NCBI RefSeq assembly: GCF_002571225.1
Contig: NZ_NVEC01000049.1
Location: forward strand, 33,442 to 97,441
DNA length: 64,000 nt
Direction of reading: 5' to 3'
Source of the DNA: Bacillus sp. AFS059628
GTDB lineage: Bacteria > Bacillota > Bacilli > Bacillales > Bacillaceae_G
How positions within the stretch are numbered: position 1 is the stretch's first letter; each line of letters begins with the position of its first letter. Below are positions 33,813-44,398 of the stretch, one piece after another. A program made the position numbers and the translations under genes. Below the pieces are notes generated by a model that saw nothing but the letters and a program-made list of their open reading frames with translations, searched no databases and had not been told where the DNA came from.

Positions 33813-36143
33813 ATGTCTAGTATGAATACGAATGAAAGAATCGTGCCCCTCCTACCATTAAGAGGCGTTCTCGTATATCCAACGATGGTTCTGCATCTTG
33901 ATGTAGGACGTGATAAATCGATACAAGCACTAGAGCAGGCGGCAATGGATGAAAATATTATCTTTTTAGCAATGCAAAAAGAAATGAATATCGATGATCC
34001 GAAAGAAGATGACATATATAGTGTAGGTACAGTGGCGAAAGTGAAGCAAATGTTAAAATTGCCAAACGGTACGCTTCGTGTCCTTGTAGAAGGTTTACAT
34101 AGAGCAGAAGTAGTAGAATTTATAGAAGAAGAAAATGTAGTACAAGTTTCTATTAAAACGGTAACGGAAGAAGTGGAAGCTGATTTAGAAGAGAAAGCTC
34201 TTATGCGTACATTACTAGAGCATTTCGAACAATATATTAAAGTTTCGAAAAAAGTTTCAAATGAAACATTTGCAACGGTAGCTGATGTAGAAGAGCCAGG
34301 AAGATTAGCTGATTTAATTGCTTCTCACTTGCCAATTAAAACGAAGCAGAAACAAGAGATTTTAGAGATTATATCTGTGAAAGAACGATTACATACACTT
34401 ATTTCAATTATTCAAGATGAACAAGAATTACTTAGTTTAGAAAAGAAAATTGGACAAAAAGTGAAACGTTCAATGGAGCGCACGCAAAAAGAATATTTCT
34501 TACGTGAGCAAATGAAGGCGATTCAAACTGAACTTGGCGATAAAGAAGGTAAGGGCGGGGAAGTTGAAGAGCTTCGTGAGAAAATTGAACAGTCGGGAAT
34601 GCCTGAAGAAACAATGAAGGCTGCACAGAAAGAATTAGATCGTTATGAAAAGTTACCAGCAAGTTCTGCGGAGAGCGGTGTAATTCGCAATTATATTGAT
34701 TGGTTATTAGCACTTCCGTGGACAGAAGCAACGGAAGATATGATTGATCTTGCTCATTCGGAAGAGATTTTAAACAAAGATCATTACGGTCTTGAGAAAG
34801 TGAAAGAGCGCGTACTTGAGTATTTAGCGGTACAGAAGTTAACGAATTCATTAAAAGGACCTATCCTTTGTTTAGTAGGCCCTCCTGGGGTCGGAAAAAC
34901 TTCGTTAGCGCGTTCAATTGCAACATCATTAAATCGTAATTTTGTCCGTGTATCCCTTGGTGGTGTACGTGATGAATCTGAAATTCGTGGTCATCGCCGT
35001 ACGTACGTTGGAGCAATGCCAGGACGCATTATTCAAGGTATGAAAAAGGCGAAATCAGTTAATCCGGTCTTTTTATTAGATGAGATTGATAAAATGTCTA
35101 ACGATTTCCGTGGAGATCCATCAGCAGCATTACTTGAAGTGTTAGATCCAGAACAAAACCATAACTTCAGTGATCATTACATTGAAGAACCATATGATCT
35201 ATCGAAGGTTATGTTTGTAGCAACTGCAAATACACTTTCAAGTATTCCAGGTCCATTGCTTGACCGTATGGAAATTATTTCGATTGCCGGTTATACTGAA
35301 CTTGAAAAAGTACACATTGCCCGTGAACATTTATTGCCGAAACAATTAAAAGAGCATGGCTTACGAAAAGGTAATTTACAAGTACGTGATGAAGCGCTAC
35401 TTGAAATTATTCGTTATTATACACGTGAGGCTGGTGTTCGTACACTAGAGCGCCAAATTGCAAAAGTTTGTCGTAAAGCAGCAAAAATTATCGTTACAGC
35501 AGAGCGTAAGCGTATTGTAGTAACAGAGAAAAATGTTGTTGATTTACTTGGCAAGCACATATTCCGTTATGGGCAAGCTGAGAAAACAGACCAAGTTGGT
35601 ATGGCAACAGGGTTAGCGTATACAGCAGCGGGCGGCGATACACTTACGATTGAAGTGTCTGTAGCACCAGGTAAAGGGAAATTAATTTTAACAGGGAAAC
35701 TTGGGGATGTTATGAAAGAATCCGCACAAGCAGCGTTTAGCTATATTCGTTCTCGTGCAGAAGAGCTTAAGATTGATCCGAATTTCCATGAGAAAAATGA
35801 TATTCATATTCATGTTCCAGAAGGAGCAGTTCCAAAAGATGGACCGTCAGCAGGTATTACGATGGCAACGGCACTTATTTCTGCACTAACAGGTATTCCT
35901 GTAAGTAAAGAAGTAGGGATGACAGGTGAAATTACACTTCGTGGTCGAGTATTACCGATTGGTGGTTTAAAAGAAAAAACATTAAGTGCTCACCGCGCAG
36001 GCTTAACAAAAATTATTTTGCCAGCAGAAAACGAGAAAGATTTAGATGATATTCCAGAAAGCGTAAAAGAAAACCTTACGTTTGTGCTTGCATCTCATTT
36101 AGATGAAGTATTGGAGCACGCATTAGTAGGAGTGAAACAATGA
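33813..36143 (+). CDS. lon: ATP-dependent protease Lon (LonA)
   Basis: 776-residue cytosolic Lon: LAN substrate-binding domain (about 10-205, [18 protein letters not shown]), coiled coil, AAA+ with [15 protein letters not shown] and LLDEIDKM, and a protease domain with catalytic Ser in [12 protein letters not shown] (about 680) and Lys in [14 protein letters not shown]. It degrades misfolded and selected regulatory proteins. GGAGGTGCT precedes ATG 33813. Its TGA overlaps the engB ATG (ATGA), implying coupling. Confidence 0.98.
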   Translation: MSSMNTNERIVPLLPLRGVLVYPTMVLHLDVGRDKSIQALEQAAMDENIIFLAMQKEMNIDDPKEDDIYSVGTVAKVKQMLKLPNGTLRVLVEGLHRAEVVEFIEEENVVQVSIKTVTEEVEADLEEKALMRTLLEHFEQYIKVSKKVSNETFATVADVEEPGRLADLIASHLPIKTKQKQEILEIISVKERLHTLISIIQDEQELLSLEKKIGQKVKRSMERTQKEYFLREQMKAIQTELGDKEGKGGEVEELREKIEQSGMPEETMKAAQKELDRYEKLPASSAESGVIRNYIDWLLALPWTEATEDMIDLAHSEEILNKDHYGLEKVKERVLEYLAVQKLTNSLKGPILCLVGPPGVGKTSLARSIATSLNRNFVRVSLGGVRDESEIRGHRRTYVGAMPGRIIQGMKKAKSVNPVFLLDEIDKMSNDFRGDPSAALLEVLDPEQNHNFSDHYIEEPYDLSKVMFVATANTLSSIPGPLLDRMEIISIAGYTELEKVHIAREHLLPKQLKEHGLRKGNLQVRDEALLEIIRYYTREAGVRTLERQIAKVCRKAAKIIVTAERKRIVVTEKNVVDLLGKHIFRYGQAEKTDQVGMATGLAYTAAGGDTLTIEVSVAPGKGKLILTGKLGDVMKESAQAAFSYIRSRAEELKIDPNFHEKNDIHIHVPEGAVPKDGPSAGITMATALISALTGIPVSKEVGMTGEITLRGRVLPIGGLKEKTLSAHRAGLTKIILPAENEKDLDDIPESVKENLTFVLASHLDEVLEHALVGVKQ

Positions 36144-36736
36144 AAGTAACAAAAGCAGATATTGTAATTAGTGCTGTTAAACCAGAACAATATCCAGACA
36201 GTGATTTACCGGAAATTGCATTAGCAGGTCGTTCAAATGTCGGGAAGTCTTCCTTTATTAATAAAATTTTAAATCGTAAAAAGTTAGTTCGTATTTCTTC
36301 TAAACCAGGAAAAACGCAAACGTTGAACTTTTTCTTAATCAATGAAATGATGCATTTTGTTGACGTTCCAGGTTATGGATATGCGAAAGTATCTAAATCA
36401 GAACGCGCAGCATGGGGCAAGATGATTGAAACTTACTTTACAACGCGTGAACAATTGGACGCAGCTGTATTAGTAGTTGATTTACGTCACAAACCAACAA
36501 GCGATGACGTGATGATGTATGATTTCTTAAAGCATTATGAAATCCCAACAATTATTATTGCGACGAAAGCCGATAAAATTCCGAAAGGGAAATGGCAGAA
36601 GCATTTAAAAGTTGTAAAAGAAACGCTTGCTGTTGAAATTGGCGATGAAATTGTTCTATTCTCTTCTGAAACAGGACTTGGAAAAGAAGAAGCATGGAAG
36701 GCTATTCATAAAATGACAAAAACAAAAAACGCGTGA
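36140..36736 (+). CDS. engB: Ribosome-biogenesis GTPase EngB (YsxC)
   Basis: 198-residue TrmE-Era-EngA-like GTPase: G1 [12 protein letters not shown]2/G3 GKTQT and [10 protein letters not shown]4 ATKADK. Needed for late 50S subunit assembly. It overlaps lon by 4 bases, as in B. subtilis. Confidence 0.97.
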   Translation: MKVTKADIVISAVKPEQYPDSDLPEIALAGRSNVGKSSFINKILNRKKLVRISSKPGKTQTLNFFLINEMMHFVDVPGYGYAKVSKSERAAWGKMIETYFTTREQLDAAVLVVDLRHKPTSDDVMMYDFLKHYEIPTIIIATKADKIPKGKWQKHLKVVKETLAVEIGDEIVLFSSETGLGKEEAWKAIHKMTKTKNA

Positions 36737-36758
36737 CGAATGTCGCGCGTTTTTTATT
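36726..36758. terminator. Bidirectional terminator, engB / ohr
   Basis: 10-bp stem (36728-36737 with 36742-36751) rich in CG, containing the engB stop codon, with A- and T-runs on either side. Confidence 0.9.
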
Positions 36759-36769
36759 TACTACATTTT

Positions 36770-37186
36770 TTATTTTACGTTTAATGTAACCTCAATATTT
36801 CCTCTCGTTGCTTTCGAATAAGGACATACACCGTGAGCTGCTTCTACAAGTTCTTGTGCTTCGGCATGAGAGACGCCGGCAACATGTACATCAAGTACAG
36901 CAGATAGGCCGAAACCACCATCTGTATCTTTTCCGATAGAAACGTGAGCAGTTACTTCTGTACTTTCTACTTTCACACGCTTCGTACGAATGACAAGTTG
37001 TAATGCACTATCAAAACAAGCAGCATAACCAGCAGCAAATAGTTGTTCTGGATTTGTTGCTTCTCCGCCTGCACCGCCTAGTGCTTTCGGCATTCTTACA
37101 TCAAGATTTAATATGCCATCATCTGAAACGACTTTTCCATTTCTTCCACCTGTAGCAGTTACTGAAGCAGTATATAATTTATCCAT
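36770..37186 (-). CDS. ohrA: Organic hydroperoxide resistance protein (Ohr/OsmC family)
   Basis: 138-residue thiol peroxidase that reduces organic hydroperoxides using lipoyl/dithiol donors. The catalytic pair is present: Cys in AAGYAACFDSAL (about 59) and Cys in AHGVCPYSKATRGN (about 122), plus the Arg of the early LDVRMPK segment. It lies 2 bases after ohrR in one operon, so it is probably induced by peroxides through OhrR. Confidence 0.95.
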   Translation of the reverse strand: MDKLYTASVTATGGRNGKVVSDDGILNLDVRMPKALGGAGGEATNPEQLFAAGYAACFDSALQLVIRTKRVKVESTEVTAHVSIGKDTDGGFGLSAVLDVHVAGVSHAEAQELVEAAHGVCPYSKATRGNIEVTLNVK

Positions 37187-37188
37187 GT

Positions 37189-37641
37189 TTATTCCCCTTT
37201 TCTATTATTAATTGTTTTCATTGTTTCAATTAGTTTATTTAATTGAATTAATAAAGAACGATATTCTTGTTCTGTAATTCCTAAATTTGTAGCCATTGTT
37301 GTTGGTAATGAACAAGCCTTCTCTTTTAAATCTTTACCTTGTTCTGTTAATTCAATACAAACTTTGCGCTCGTCTTCTTTGGAACGAACACGTTTTACAA
37401 GTTGCAATGATTCCATCCGCTTTAACATAGGTGTTAACGTACCGGAATCTAAAAATAGACGTTCTCCAATTTCCTTTACTGTTAATCCGTCTTGCTCCCA
37501 TAGTACGAGTAAAGTAATGTACTGAGGATACGTAATACCCATTTCTTCTAAATAGGGTCGATAAAAGCGGGTAACTTCTTTAGAACAGGCGTAAATAGAA
37601 AAACAAAGTTGGTTATCTAGATGTAAAGAATCCTCTGTCAT
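37189..37641 (-). CDS. ohrR: Peroxide-sensing MarR repressor OhrR
   Basis: 150-residue winged-helix repressor. The sensing cysteine is in the N-terminal LDNQLCFSIYACSKE (Cys15-type position), with two conserved Tyr nearby (RPYLEEMGITYPQYI). Recognition helix and wing: FLDSGTLTPMLKRMES and RSKEDERKV. Oxidation of the Cys releases DNA and derepresses ohrA. AAGGAAGG precedes the ATG. Confidence 0.95.
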   Translation of the reverse strand: MTEDSLHLDNQLCFSIYACSKEVTRFYRPYLEEMGITYPQYITLLVLWEQDGLTVKEIGERLFLDSGTLTPMLKRMESLQLVKRVRSKEDERKVCIELTEQGKDLKEKACSLPTTMATNLGITEQEYRSLLIQLNKLIETMKTINNRKGE

Positions 37642-37690
37642 ACATAATTCCTTCCTTATTAAGTTGTGCGCAATTCAATTTTGTAAAACT

Positions 37691-37719
37691 AATATAACGA
37701 AAAAGAAATGCAATGTCAA
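37691..37719 (-). promoter_or_regulatory. ohrR-ohrA promoter
   Basis: On the minus strand TTGACA (37714-37719), 17 bases, TATATT (37691-37696). Between it and ohrR lies ACAAAATTGAATTG, AT/TTG-rich sequence of the kind bound by OhrR, but no perfect operator is seen. Confidence 0.7.
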
Positions 37720-37882
37720 ATGCATTGTATTGAGAAAGTTTGTGCTACAATTTGGAACAATCATACATATTTTCCTTCATGATGAAAGAAGATAGGAAAG
37801 ATGATGTTATAATTCATATGGAATAGTTTCCATCACTTGATTATGAGGACTTTTTTTGGTAACGTACAAATAGAGTTATTAT

Positions 37883-37899
37883 TTTATAATCATTATAAA
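37883..37899. promoter_or_regulatory. Perfect PerR box upstream of hemA
   Basis: TTTATAATCATTATAAA is a 17-base palindrome containing the PerR consensus TTATAATnATTATAA without mismatch (37884-37898). It lies about 160 bases before hemA. hemA is a PerR regulon member in B. subtilis. The remaining 37642-38057 sequence holds the ohrR promoter and a TTGTTC-16-TATAAG element (37970-37997) that could be the hemA promoter. Confidence 0.85.
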
Positions 37900-38057
37900 G
37901 TAGAAAGTTTTTATTCGTTTTACTGAATCTCCTTTATTACATACGGAGAATAATTTAAAAAATAATCGGTTGTTCACACGATTGTCAGATTTATAAGAGG
38001 AAAGTTGTATTATGATAGTAGATAAAGTGATAAAACGGGTGAAGGGGGACATGCTGC

Positions 38058-39392
38058 GTGCATATTCTTGTTGTTAGTGTAAATTATCGAACAGCCCCTG
38101 TAGAATTTCGTGAGAAACTCACATTTCAGGCAGCAGAGTTAGAGCAAGCAATGACTACATTACAAAATCAAAAGAGCGTGTTAGAGAATGTCATTGTATC
38201 AACTTGTAATCGCACTGAGATTTACGCTGTTGTCGATCAATTACACACGGGACGGTATTATATTAAGAAGTTTTTAGCTGATTGGTTTCAGCTTGAAATA
38301 GAAGAAGTCGCACCGTATTTAACTATTTTTGAACAAGACGGTGCAATAGATCATTTATTCCGCGTAACGTGCGGTTTAGATTCTATGGTAGTTGGAGAGA
38401 CACAAATTTTAGGTCAAATAAAAGATAGCTTTTTAGAAGCGCAGCAAGTAAAAGCGACAGGCACAATTTTTAATGAATTATTTAAGCAAGTGGTTACGTT
38501 AGCGAAACGTGTTCACTCAGAAACGACAATTGGTGAAAGTGCGATGTCTGTTAGTTATGCTGCTGTTGAGCTTGGGAAGAAAATATTCGGCGAGTTAACA
38601 GATTGTCACGTGCTTATTCTTGGCGCTGGTAAAATGGGTGAACTTGCATTGCAAAACTTATATGGAAGCGGCGCTCGTAAAGTAACAGTTATGAATAGGA
38701 CGCTTTCAAAAGCTGAAGTAATGGCTGAGAAATATATGGGACATGCAAAACCTTTAAGTGAATTACAATGTGCATTATTAGAAGCTGATATTTTAATTAG
38801 TTCAACTGGTGCATCGGATTATGTCATTACGAAAGAGATGATGACAAAGGTAGAGAAAATGCGCTCTGGTCGTCCATTATTTATGGTTGATATTGCAGTG
38901 CCGCGTGATATTGATCCAGCGATTAATGAGTTAGAAGGTTCTTTCTTATATGACATTGATGATTTGCAAGGAGTAGTGGAAGCGAACCGTGCAGAGCGTT
39001 TGAAAGAAGCAGAGAAAATTCAATTTATGATTGAAGAGGAGATTGTTTTATTTAAAACGTGGTTAAGTACACTTGGTGTCGTTCCGTTAATAGCAGCTCT
39101 TCGTGATAAGGCGCTTGCTATTCAAAGTGAAACGATGGAAAGTCTAGAACGAAAAATACCGAATCTTAGTGGTCGTGAGAGAAAAGTAATTAGTAAGCAT
39201 ACGAAAAGTATTATTAATCAATTATTAAAAGACCCAATTTTAGTAGCGAAAGAAATAGCTGCTGAAGAGGGAGCGGACGAAAAATTAGCGTTATTTGCAA
39301 AGATTTTCGATTTAGAAATGGAAGACGTAGAGAGCCGTGCGGAAGAAGTAGAACATAAAAGAGTGTGGACACCATCCGTTCCATCTTTATAA
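38058..39392 (+). CDS. hemA: Glutamyl-tRNA reductase
   Basis: 444-residue first enzyme of the C5 haem pathway, reducing Glu-tRNA to glutamate-1-semialdehyde with NADPH. The nucleophilic Cys is in [10 protein letters not shown] (about 50). The Rossmann motif is [10 protein letters not shown]. The C-terminal helix mediates dimerisation. GTG start 10 bases after GAAGGGGG. Heads hemAXCDBL; a PerR box lies upstream. Confidence 0.97.
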   Translation: MHILVVSVNYRTAPVEFREKLTFQAAELEQAMTTLQNQKSVLENVIVSTCNRTEIYAVVDQLHTGRYYIKKFLADWFQLEIEEVAPYLTIFEQDGAIDHLFRVTCGLDSMVVGETQILGQIKDSFLEAQQVKATGTIFNELFKQVVTLAKRVHSETTIGESAMSVSYAAVELGKKIFGELTDCHVLILGAGKMGELALQNLYGSGARKVTVMNRTLSKAEVMAEKYMGHAKPLSELQCALLEADILISSTGASDYVITKEMMTKVEKMRSGRPLFMVDIAVPRDIDPAINELEGSFLYDIDDLQGVVEANRAERLKEAEKIQFMIEEEIVLFKTWLSTLGVVPLIAALRDKALAIQSETMESLERKIPNLSGRERKVISKHTKSIINQLLKDPILVAKEIAAEEGADEKLALFAKIFDLEMEDVESRAEEVEHKRVWTPSVPSL

Positions 39393-39409
39393 TTTGGAAG
39401 GATGATCGG

Positions 39410-40243
39410 ATGAGTTTTTTAAATAACAGTATTATTTATCATATTGCAATTATTTTATATGCTTGTAGCATTAGTTTATATTTTATAGATTATTTCCAAA
39501 GTAACCGAAAGGCGAACCGATTTGCTTTTTGGTTACTTTCGATTGTGTGGGTTCTGCATTCTATTTTTATGTTGCTTAGAGCTACAGATTCAGAAACGAA
39601 CCCTCTTTTAACTTTATTATCAGGGATTTATTTTTATGTTTGGCTATTGATTACGATGTCTTTAGTCATTAATCGATTTATGAGAATCGATTTTTTAGTC
39701 TTTTTTACAAATGTTGTCGCATTTGGCGTAAGCGCTTTTTCTATTTTTACACCGCTCGGAAAGATGTCGCCGGTACTTGCAGAGCAATTAGTTTCAGAAC
39801 TTGTATACGTACATGTCGGTATGGCTATTATTTCTTATGCAACTTTCACTGTATCGTTCATTTTTTCTATTATGTATTTATTGCAATATCGCCTATTAAA
39901 AAAGAAAAAATGGAATGCGAGATTAAGAAGGTTAGGAAATTTACCGAAGCTAGAATCAATGTCTTACGGATTAAATTTATTTTCCGTTCCATTTTTCTTA
40001 CTAGCTATTTTATTAGGATGCATATGGGGATATACAAAATTGGACAATTTCCATTGGTATGATACGAAAGTAATCGGGTCTTTTGTCGTTTTATTTGTAT
40101 ATTGTGCGGGTCTTTACCTACGAGCGGCAGATGTGTTGCAAGGGAAGAAAATCGTACAGTGGAACATCGGAGCATTTCTCGTAATGCTAATTAATATTTT
40201 TCTATTAAGCAGTTTATCCAACTTCCACTTTTGGTATTTATAA
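39410..40243 (+). CDS. hemX: HemX, CcsA-like integral membrane protein
   Basis: 277-residue protein with eight hydrophobic helices and the CcsA/ResC-like tryptophan and histidine positions (HVGMAIISYATFTVSF). In B. subtilis HemX lowers HemA levels. ATG 39410 follows GGAAGGAT; the longer frame starts inside hemA. Operon member. Confidence 0.92.
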   Translation: MSFLNNSIIYHIAIILYACSISLYFIDYFQSNRKANRFAFWLLSIVWVLHSIFMLLRATDSETNPLLTLLSGIYFYVWLLITMSLVINRFMRIDFLVFFTNVVAFGVSAFSIFTPLGKMSPVLAEQLVSELVYVHVGMAIISYATFTVSFIFSIMYLLQYRLLKKKKWNARLRRLGNLPKLESMSYGLNLFSVPFFLLAILLGCIWGYTKLDNFHWYDTKVIGSFVVLFVYCAGLYLRAADVLQGKKIVQWNIGAFLVMLINIFLLSSLSNFHFWYL

Positions 40244-40258
40244 TGAGGAGAGAAAATT

Positions 40259-41188
40259 ATGCGCAAAATTATTGTAGGGTCACGAAAGAGTAAATTAGCA
40301 TTAACGCAAACAAATTGGTTTATTGATCAGTTAAAAGCACTAGGTTTACCATATGAATTTGAAGTGAAAGAAATCGTCACAAAAGGTGATGTTATTTTAG
40401 ATGTTACTCTTTCGAAAGTAGGCGGAAAAGGCTTGTTTGTGAAAGAGATTGAACATGCGTTGCTTACGAAAGAAATTGATATGGCTGTACATAGTATGAA
40501 AGATATGCCGGCCGTACTTCCAGAAGGATTAATGATTGGTTGTATACCGAAGCGTGTTGACCCTCGTGATGCTTTTATCTCAAAAAACGGAGCGTCGTTT
40601 AATGAGTTAGCAGAAGGCGCTATTTTAGGTACAAGTAGTTTAAGACGTAGTGCACAATTGTTAGCTGCGAGACCAGATTTACAAGTGAAGTGGATTCGCG
40701 GAAATATCGATACACGTTTACGTAAATTAAAAGAAGAAGATTACGATGCTATCATTTTAGCGACAGCTGGATTACAGAGAATGGGCTGGGATAATGAAGT
40801 TATTACAGAGCATTTAGATGAGACGTTATGTGTACCTGCTGTAGGGCAAGGTGCATTAGCGATTGAGTGTCGTGAAGATGATCAGGATTTACTACAGTTG
40901 TTAGCGCATATGAATGATGCAGTAACAGAAAAAACAGTGGCAGCAGAACGAGTATTCCTTCATAAACTTGAAGGTGGATGCCAAGTTCCAATCGCTGGAT
41001 ATGCAACTCTTACAGAAAACGATGCAATCGAATTAACAGCTCTTGTCGGATCTATGGACGGTTCTGTTTTATTGAAAGAGACAGTAGTAGGAACGAATCC
41101 AGAGGAAGTAGGATTAGAGGCTGCGGACCGTTTAATTAAACAAGGCGCAAAAGAACTAATTCTTGCTGCAAATAAGGAGCAACAATAA
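40259..41188 (+). CDS. hemC: Porphobilinogen deaminase (hydroxymethylbilane synthase)
   Basis: 309 residues. Cofactor-attachment Cys in [13 protein letters not shown] (about 241). Substrate Args in [10 protein letters not shown] and [11 protein letters not shown]. Catalytic Asp in VHSMKDMP. Polymerises four porphobilinogens to hydroxymethylbilane. TGAGGAGAG precedes the ATG. Confidence 0.98.
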   Translation: MRKIIVGSRKSKLALTQTNWFIDQLKALGLPYEFEVKEIVTKGDVILDVTLSKVGGKGLFVKEIEHALLTKEIDMAVHSMKDMPAVLPEGLMIGCIPKRVDPRDAFISKNGASFNELAEGAILGTSSLRRSAQLLAARPDLQVKWIRGNIDTRLRKLKEEDYDAIILATAGLQRMGWDNEVITEHLDETLCVPAVGQGALAIECREDDQDLLQLLAHMNDAVTEKTVAAERVFLHKLEGGCQVPIAGYATLTENDAIELTALVGSMDGSVLLKETVVGTNPEEVGLEAADRLIKQGAKELILAANKEQQ

Positions 41189-41190
41189 AT

Positions 41191-41943
41191 ATGAACGCTC
41201 TCGCTGGCAAAACGGTATTGATTACACGTGCCCAGCATCAAGCAAAACAAATGAGTGTAGCGGTGAAAGAAAAGAGCGGAATTCCATTGGAAATTCCGCT
41301 TTTGCGTATGGAAGGTATGTCTCATAGGCAAATTCAACATATAGCAGGGCAGCTGCATTCGTATGACTGGGTTATTTTTACGAGTAAAAATGGCGTAGCT
41401 TTTTTTCTAGATCGTTTGAGAAAGAAGCTACCTGTAACGATGAAAATTGCTGCAGTAGGTGTGAAAACAAAGTTAGAGTTAGAAAAGCGAGGCTATGAAG
41501 TGGACTTTGTTCCAACTTCATTTGTGGCAGAAGTATTTGCAGAAGAGTTTGTAAAAAGATTAATTGGGAACGAATGCATTTTATTTCCGAAAGGGAATTT
41601 AGCAAGAGATGTAATCCCAGCTGCACTTCGCGGAATAGGTGTTTCTCTAGATGAGCTCATTGTATATGGTACGAAAGAAAATGTAGAGAAAAAGAGAGAG
41701 CTTATAGAAGCTTTAGAAGTAGGGAAAGTAGACATTATTACATTTACGAGCCCTTCAACTGTTACTAGTTTTGTTCATTTACTTGAGGGTACAAACTGGA
41801 GAGAATGGACAAAAAAATGTACAATTGCTTGTATAGGGCCTATTACGGAAAAAGAGGCGAGCCTTTATTTTCCGCATATTATTATGCCGAAAGAGTACAC
41901 TGTAGAAGCATTACTACAATGCATTAGTGAGTCTATAAAGTGA
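41191..41943 (+). CDS. hemD: Uroporphyrinogen-III synthase
   Basis: 250-residue two-domain enzyme that cyclises and inverts ring D of hydroxymethylbilane. Recognisable by VLITRAQHQAKQM, DWVIFTSKNGV and TFTSPSTVTSF, since HemD is otherwise poorly conserved. It starts 2 bases after hemC with AAGGAG inside the hemC end. Confidence 0.94.
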   Translation: MNALAGKTVLITRAQHQAKQMSVAVKEKSGIPLEIPLLRMEGMSHRQIQHIAGQLHSYDWVIFTSKNGVAFFLDRLRKKLPVTMKIAAVGVKTKLELEKRGYEVDFVPTSFVAEVFAEEFVKRLIGNECILFPKGNLARDVIPAALRGIGVSLDELIVYGTKENVEKKRELIEALEVGKVDIITFTSPSTVTSFVHLLEGTNWREWTKKCTIACIGPITEKEASLYFPHIIMPKEYTVEALLQCISESIK

Positions 41944-41955
41944 AACTTTAATTAG

Positions 41956-41988
41956 TGGGTCTTACTGCCCGTAATAGCGGGATAAAAT
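41956..41988 (+). repeat. Dispersed hairpin repeat, copy A (bcr-like)
   Basis: GGGTCTTACTGCCC (41957-41970), 8 bases, GGGATAAAA (41979-41987), in the hemD-hemB gap. The same arrangement occurs on the minus strand at 63933-63966. CCCG-taatag-CGGG can form a hairpin. It resembles small B. cereus group intergenic repeats (bcr elements, from memory). Confidence 0.7.
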
Positions 41989-42010
41989 AAAAGAATGGGG
42001 ATAGAAATCT

Positions 42011-43000
42011 ATGAACTCTTTACAATTTAATCGTCATCGTCGCTTAAGACAAAGTGGTAATATGCGTGCGCTTGTACGTGAAACGTTTTTACATACGGAA
42101 GATTTTATTTACCCTATTTTTGTATTAGAAGGAGAAAATGTTCGTAATGAAGTGCCTTCTATGCCAGGCGTATATCAAATGTCTTTAGATTTGTTGCAAG
42201 CTGAAATGCAAGAAGTTGTTGATTTAGGTATTCGCTCTGTTATTGTATTCGGTTTACCTGCTGAAAAAGATGAAGTTGGATCATCAGCATATTGTGATCA
42301 TGGAATTGTGCAACGTGCAATTCAGCAAATTAAAGGTGAATTCCCTGACCTAGTAGTAGTTGCGGATACATGTTTATGTCAATTCACAAGCCATGGTCAT
42401 TGCGGGGTAATTGAAGATGGTATTATTTTAAATGACGAGTCTCTTGCAGTTCTTGCAAAAACAGCTGTAAGTCAAGCGAAAGCAGGAGCGGACATTATTG
42501 CACCATCAAATATGATGGACGGATTTGTAACAGCAATTCGCCATGCATTAGATGAAAATGGTTTTGGACATGTACCAGTTATGTCGTACGCTGTGAAATA
42601 TTCATCAGCATTTTACGGGCCATTCCGTGACGCAGCGCACGGTGCACCGCAATTTGGTGATCGTAAAACATATCAAATGGACCCAGCGAACCGTATGGAA
42701 GCATTCCGTGAAGCAGAATCAGATGTAATGGAAGGGGCAGATTTCTTAATTGTAAAGCCAGCTCTTTCTTATTTAGATATCGTTCGTGATGTGAAAAATA
42801 ACTTTAATTTACCAGTCGTTGCTTATAACGTAAGTGGTGAGTATTCGATGATTAAAGCGGCAGCGCAAAATGGTTGGATTAATGAAAAAGAAGTTGTACT
42901 TGAAAAATTAATTAGTATGAAACGTGCAGGAGCAGATTTGATTATTACGTATCATGCGAAAGATGCAGCAAGATGGTTACAAGAAGGAGGCGCTAAATAA
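42011..43000 (+). CDS. hemB: Porphobilinogen synthase (5-aminolevulinate dehydratase)
   Basis: 329 residues. Schiff-base lysines in [14 protein letters not shown] and [12 protein letters not shown]. Zinc-type Cys cluster [14 protein letters not shown]. Condenses two ALA to porphobilinogen. Its stop shares one base with the hemL start. Confidence 0.98.
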   Translation: MNSLQFNRHRRLRQSGNMRALVRETFLHTEDFIYPIFVLEGENVRNEVPSMPGVYQMSLDLLQAEMQEVVDLGIRSVIVFGLPAEKDEVGSSAYCDHGIVQRAIQQIKGEFPDLVVVADTCLCQFTSHGHCGVIEDGIILNDESLAVLAKTAVSQAKAGADIIAPSNMMDGFVTAIRHALDENGFGHVPVMSYAVKYSSAFYGPFRDAAHGAPQFGDRKTYQMDPANRMEAFREAESDVMEGADFLIVKPALSYLDIVRDVKNNFNLPVVAYNVSGEYSMIKAAAQNGWINEKEVVLEKLISMKRAGADLIITYHAKDAARWLQEGGAK

Positions 43001-44289
43001 TGAAAAAGTTTGATAAGTCGATTGCGGCATTTGAAGAGGCTCAAGATTTAATGCCTGGTGGCGTAAATAGCCCGGTTCGTGCCTTTAAGTCTGTTGGTAT
43101 GAATCCGTTGTTTATGGAGCGCGGAAAAGGCTCTAAAGTATATGATATCGATGGAAATGAATACATCGATTACGTATTATCATGGGGTCCTTTAATTCAT
43201 GGTCATGCAAATGATCGTGTTGTGGAAGCTTTAAAAGCTGTTGCTGAAAGAGGTACAAGCTTCGGTGCCCCAACGGAAATTGAAAATAAATTAGCGAGAC
43301 TTGTTATTGAGCGCGTACCATCAATTGAGATTGTACGTATGGTTAACTCTGGAACAGAAGCGACAATGAGTGCGCTACGTTTAGCTCGTGGTTATACAGG
43401 CCGTAACAAAATTTTGAAATTTATCGGTTGTTACCACGGTCATGGTGACTCGTTATTAATTAAAGCGGGTTCTGGTGTAGCGACGCTAGGTTTACCAGAT
43501 AGCCCTGGTGTACCAGAAGGTGTAGCGAAAAATACGATTACTGTAGCGTATAACGATTTAGAAAGTGTGAAATACGCTTTCGAACAATTCGGTGATGATA
43601 TTGCTTGTGTCATTGTAGAACCAGTAGCAGGAAATATGGGTGTTGTTCCTCCGCAACCAGGATTTTTAGAAGGTCTTCGTGAAGTAACAGAGCAAAATGG
43701 TGCATTGCTTATTTTTGATGAAGTTATGACAGGATTCCGAGTTGCTTATAATTGCGGACAAGGTTATTACGGTGTAACACCTGATTTAACTTGTTTAGGT
43801 AAAGTAATCGGAGGTGGATTACCGGTAGGAGCATACGGTGGTAAAGCAGAAATTATGCGCCAAGTTGCACCGAGCGGACCGATTTATCAAGCAGGTACTT
43901 TATCAGGTAACCCACTAGCCATGGCAGCAGGTTATGAAACGTTAGTACAGTTAACGCCAGAATCGTATGTAGAATTCGAGCGTAAAGCTGAAATGTTAGA
44001 AGCTGGCTTACGTAAAGCGGCTGAAAAACATGGCATTCCGCACCATATTAATCGTGCGGGTTCTATGATTGGTATCTTCTTTACAGATGAACCAGTTATT
44101 AATTACGATGCAGCAAAATCTTCAAACTTAGAATTCTTTGCGGCTTACTATCGTGAAATGGTAGAACAAGGTGTATTTTTACCGCCATCCCAATTCGAAG
44201 GTTTATTCTTATCGACAGCACATAGTGATGCAGATATTGAGGCGACAATTGCAGCGGCTGAAATTGCAATGTCAAAATTAAAAGCTTAA
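43000..44289 (+). CDS. hemL: Glutamate-1-semialdehyde 2,1-aminomutase
   Basis: 429-residue PLP class III aminotransferase-fold enzyme that makes ALA from glutamate-1-semialdehyde. PLP Lys in [15 protein letters not shown] (about 268), phosphate-binding [15 protein letters not shown] and [10 protein letters not shown]. Last gene of the hem operon, translationally coupled to hemB. Confidence 0.98.
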   Translation: MKKFDKSIAAFEEAQDLMPGGVNSPVRAFKSVGMNPLFMERGKGSKVYDIDGNEYIDYVLSWGPLIHGHANDRVVEALKAVAERGTSFGAPTEIENKLARLVIERVPSIEIVRMVNSGTEATMSALRLARGYTGRNKILKFIGCYHGHGDSLLIKAGSGVATLGLPDSPGVPEGVAKNTITVAYNDLESVKYAFEQFGDDIACVIVEPVAGNMGVVPPQPGFLEGLREVTEQNGALLIFDEVMTGFRVAYNCGQGYYGVTPDLTCLGKVIGGGLPVGAYGGKAEIMRQVAPSGPIYQAGTLSGNPLAMAAGYETLVQLTPESYVEFERKAEMLEAGLRKAAEKHGIPHHINRAGSMIGIFFTDEPVINYDAAKSSNLEFFAAYYREMVEQGVFLPPSQFEGLFLSTAHSDADIEATIAAAEIAMSKLKA

Positions 44290-44300
44290 TTGAATAAAGA

Positions 44301-44336
44301 AAATCGCTCTCCATAAGGGGAGCGATTTTTTTTATT
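44301..44336 (+). terminator. hem operon terminator
   Basis: 12-bp stem (44301-44312 with 44317-44328), loop ATAA, T8 tail. Confidence 0.92.
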
Positions 44337-44398
44337 CATAAAGTCAGCATTCCGTACATAAATCTGTAATGACATATAGTTTGGGAGGGGGAAAAGAA

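Noticed and set aside
44373-44380. CATATAGT as a sigma-E -10 for spoVID
   Set aside because: It would put the transcript start inside the ribosome-binding site, and no -35 fits.
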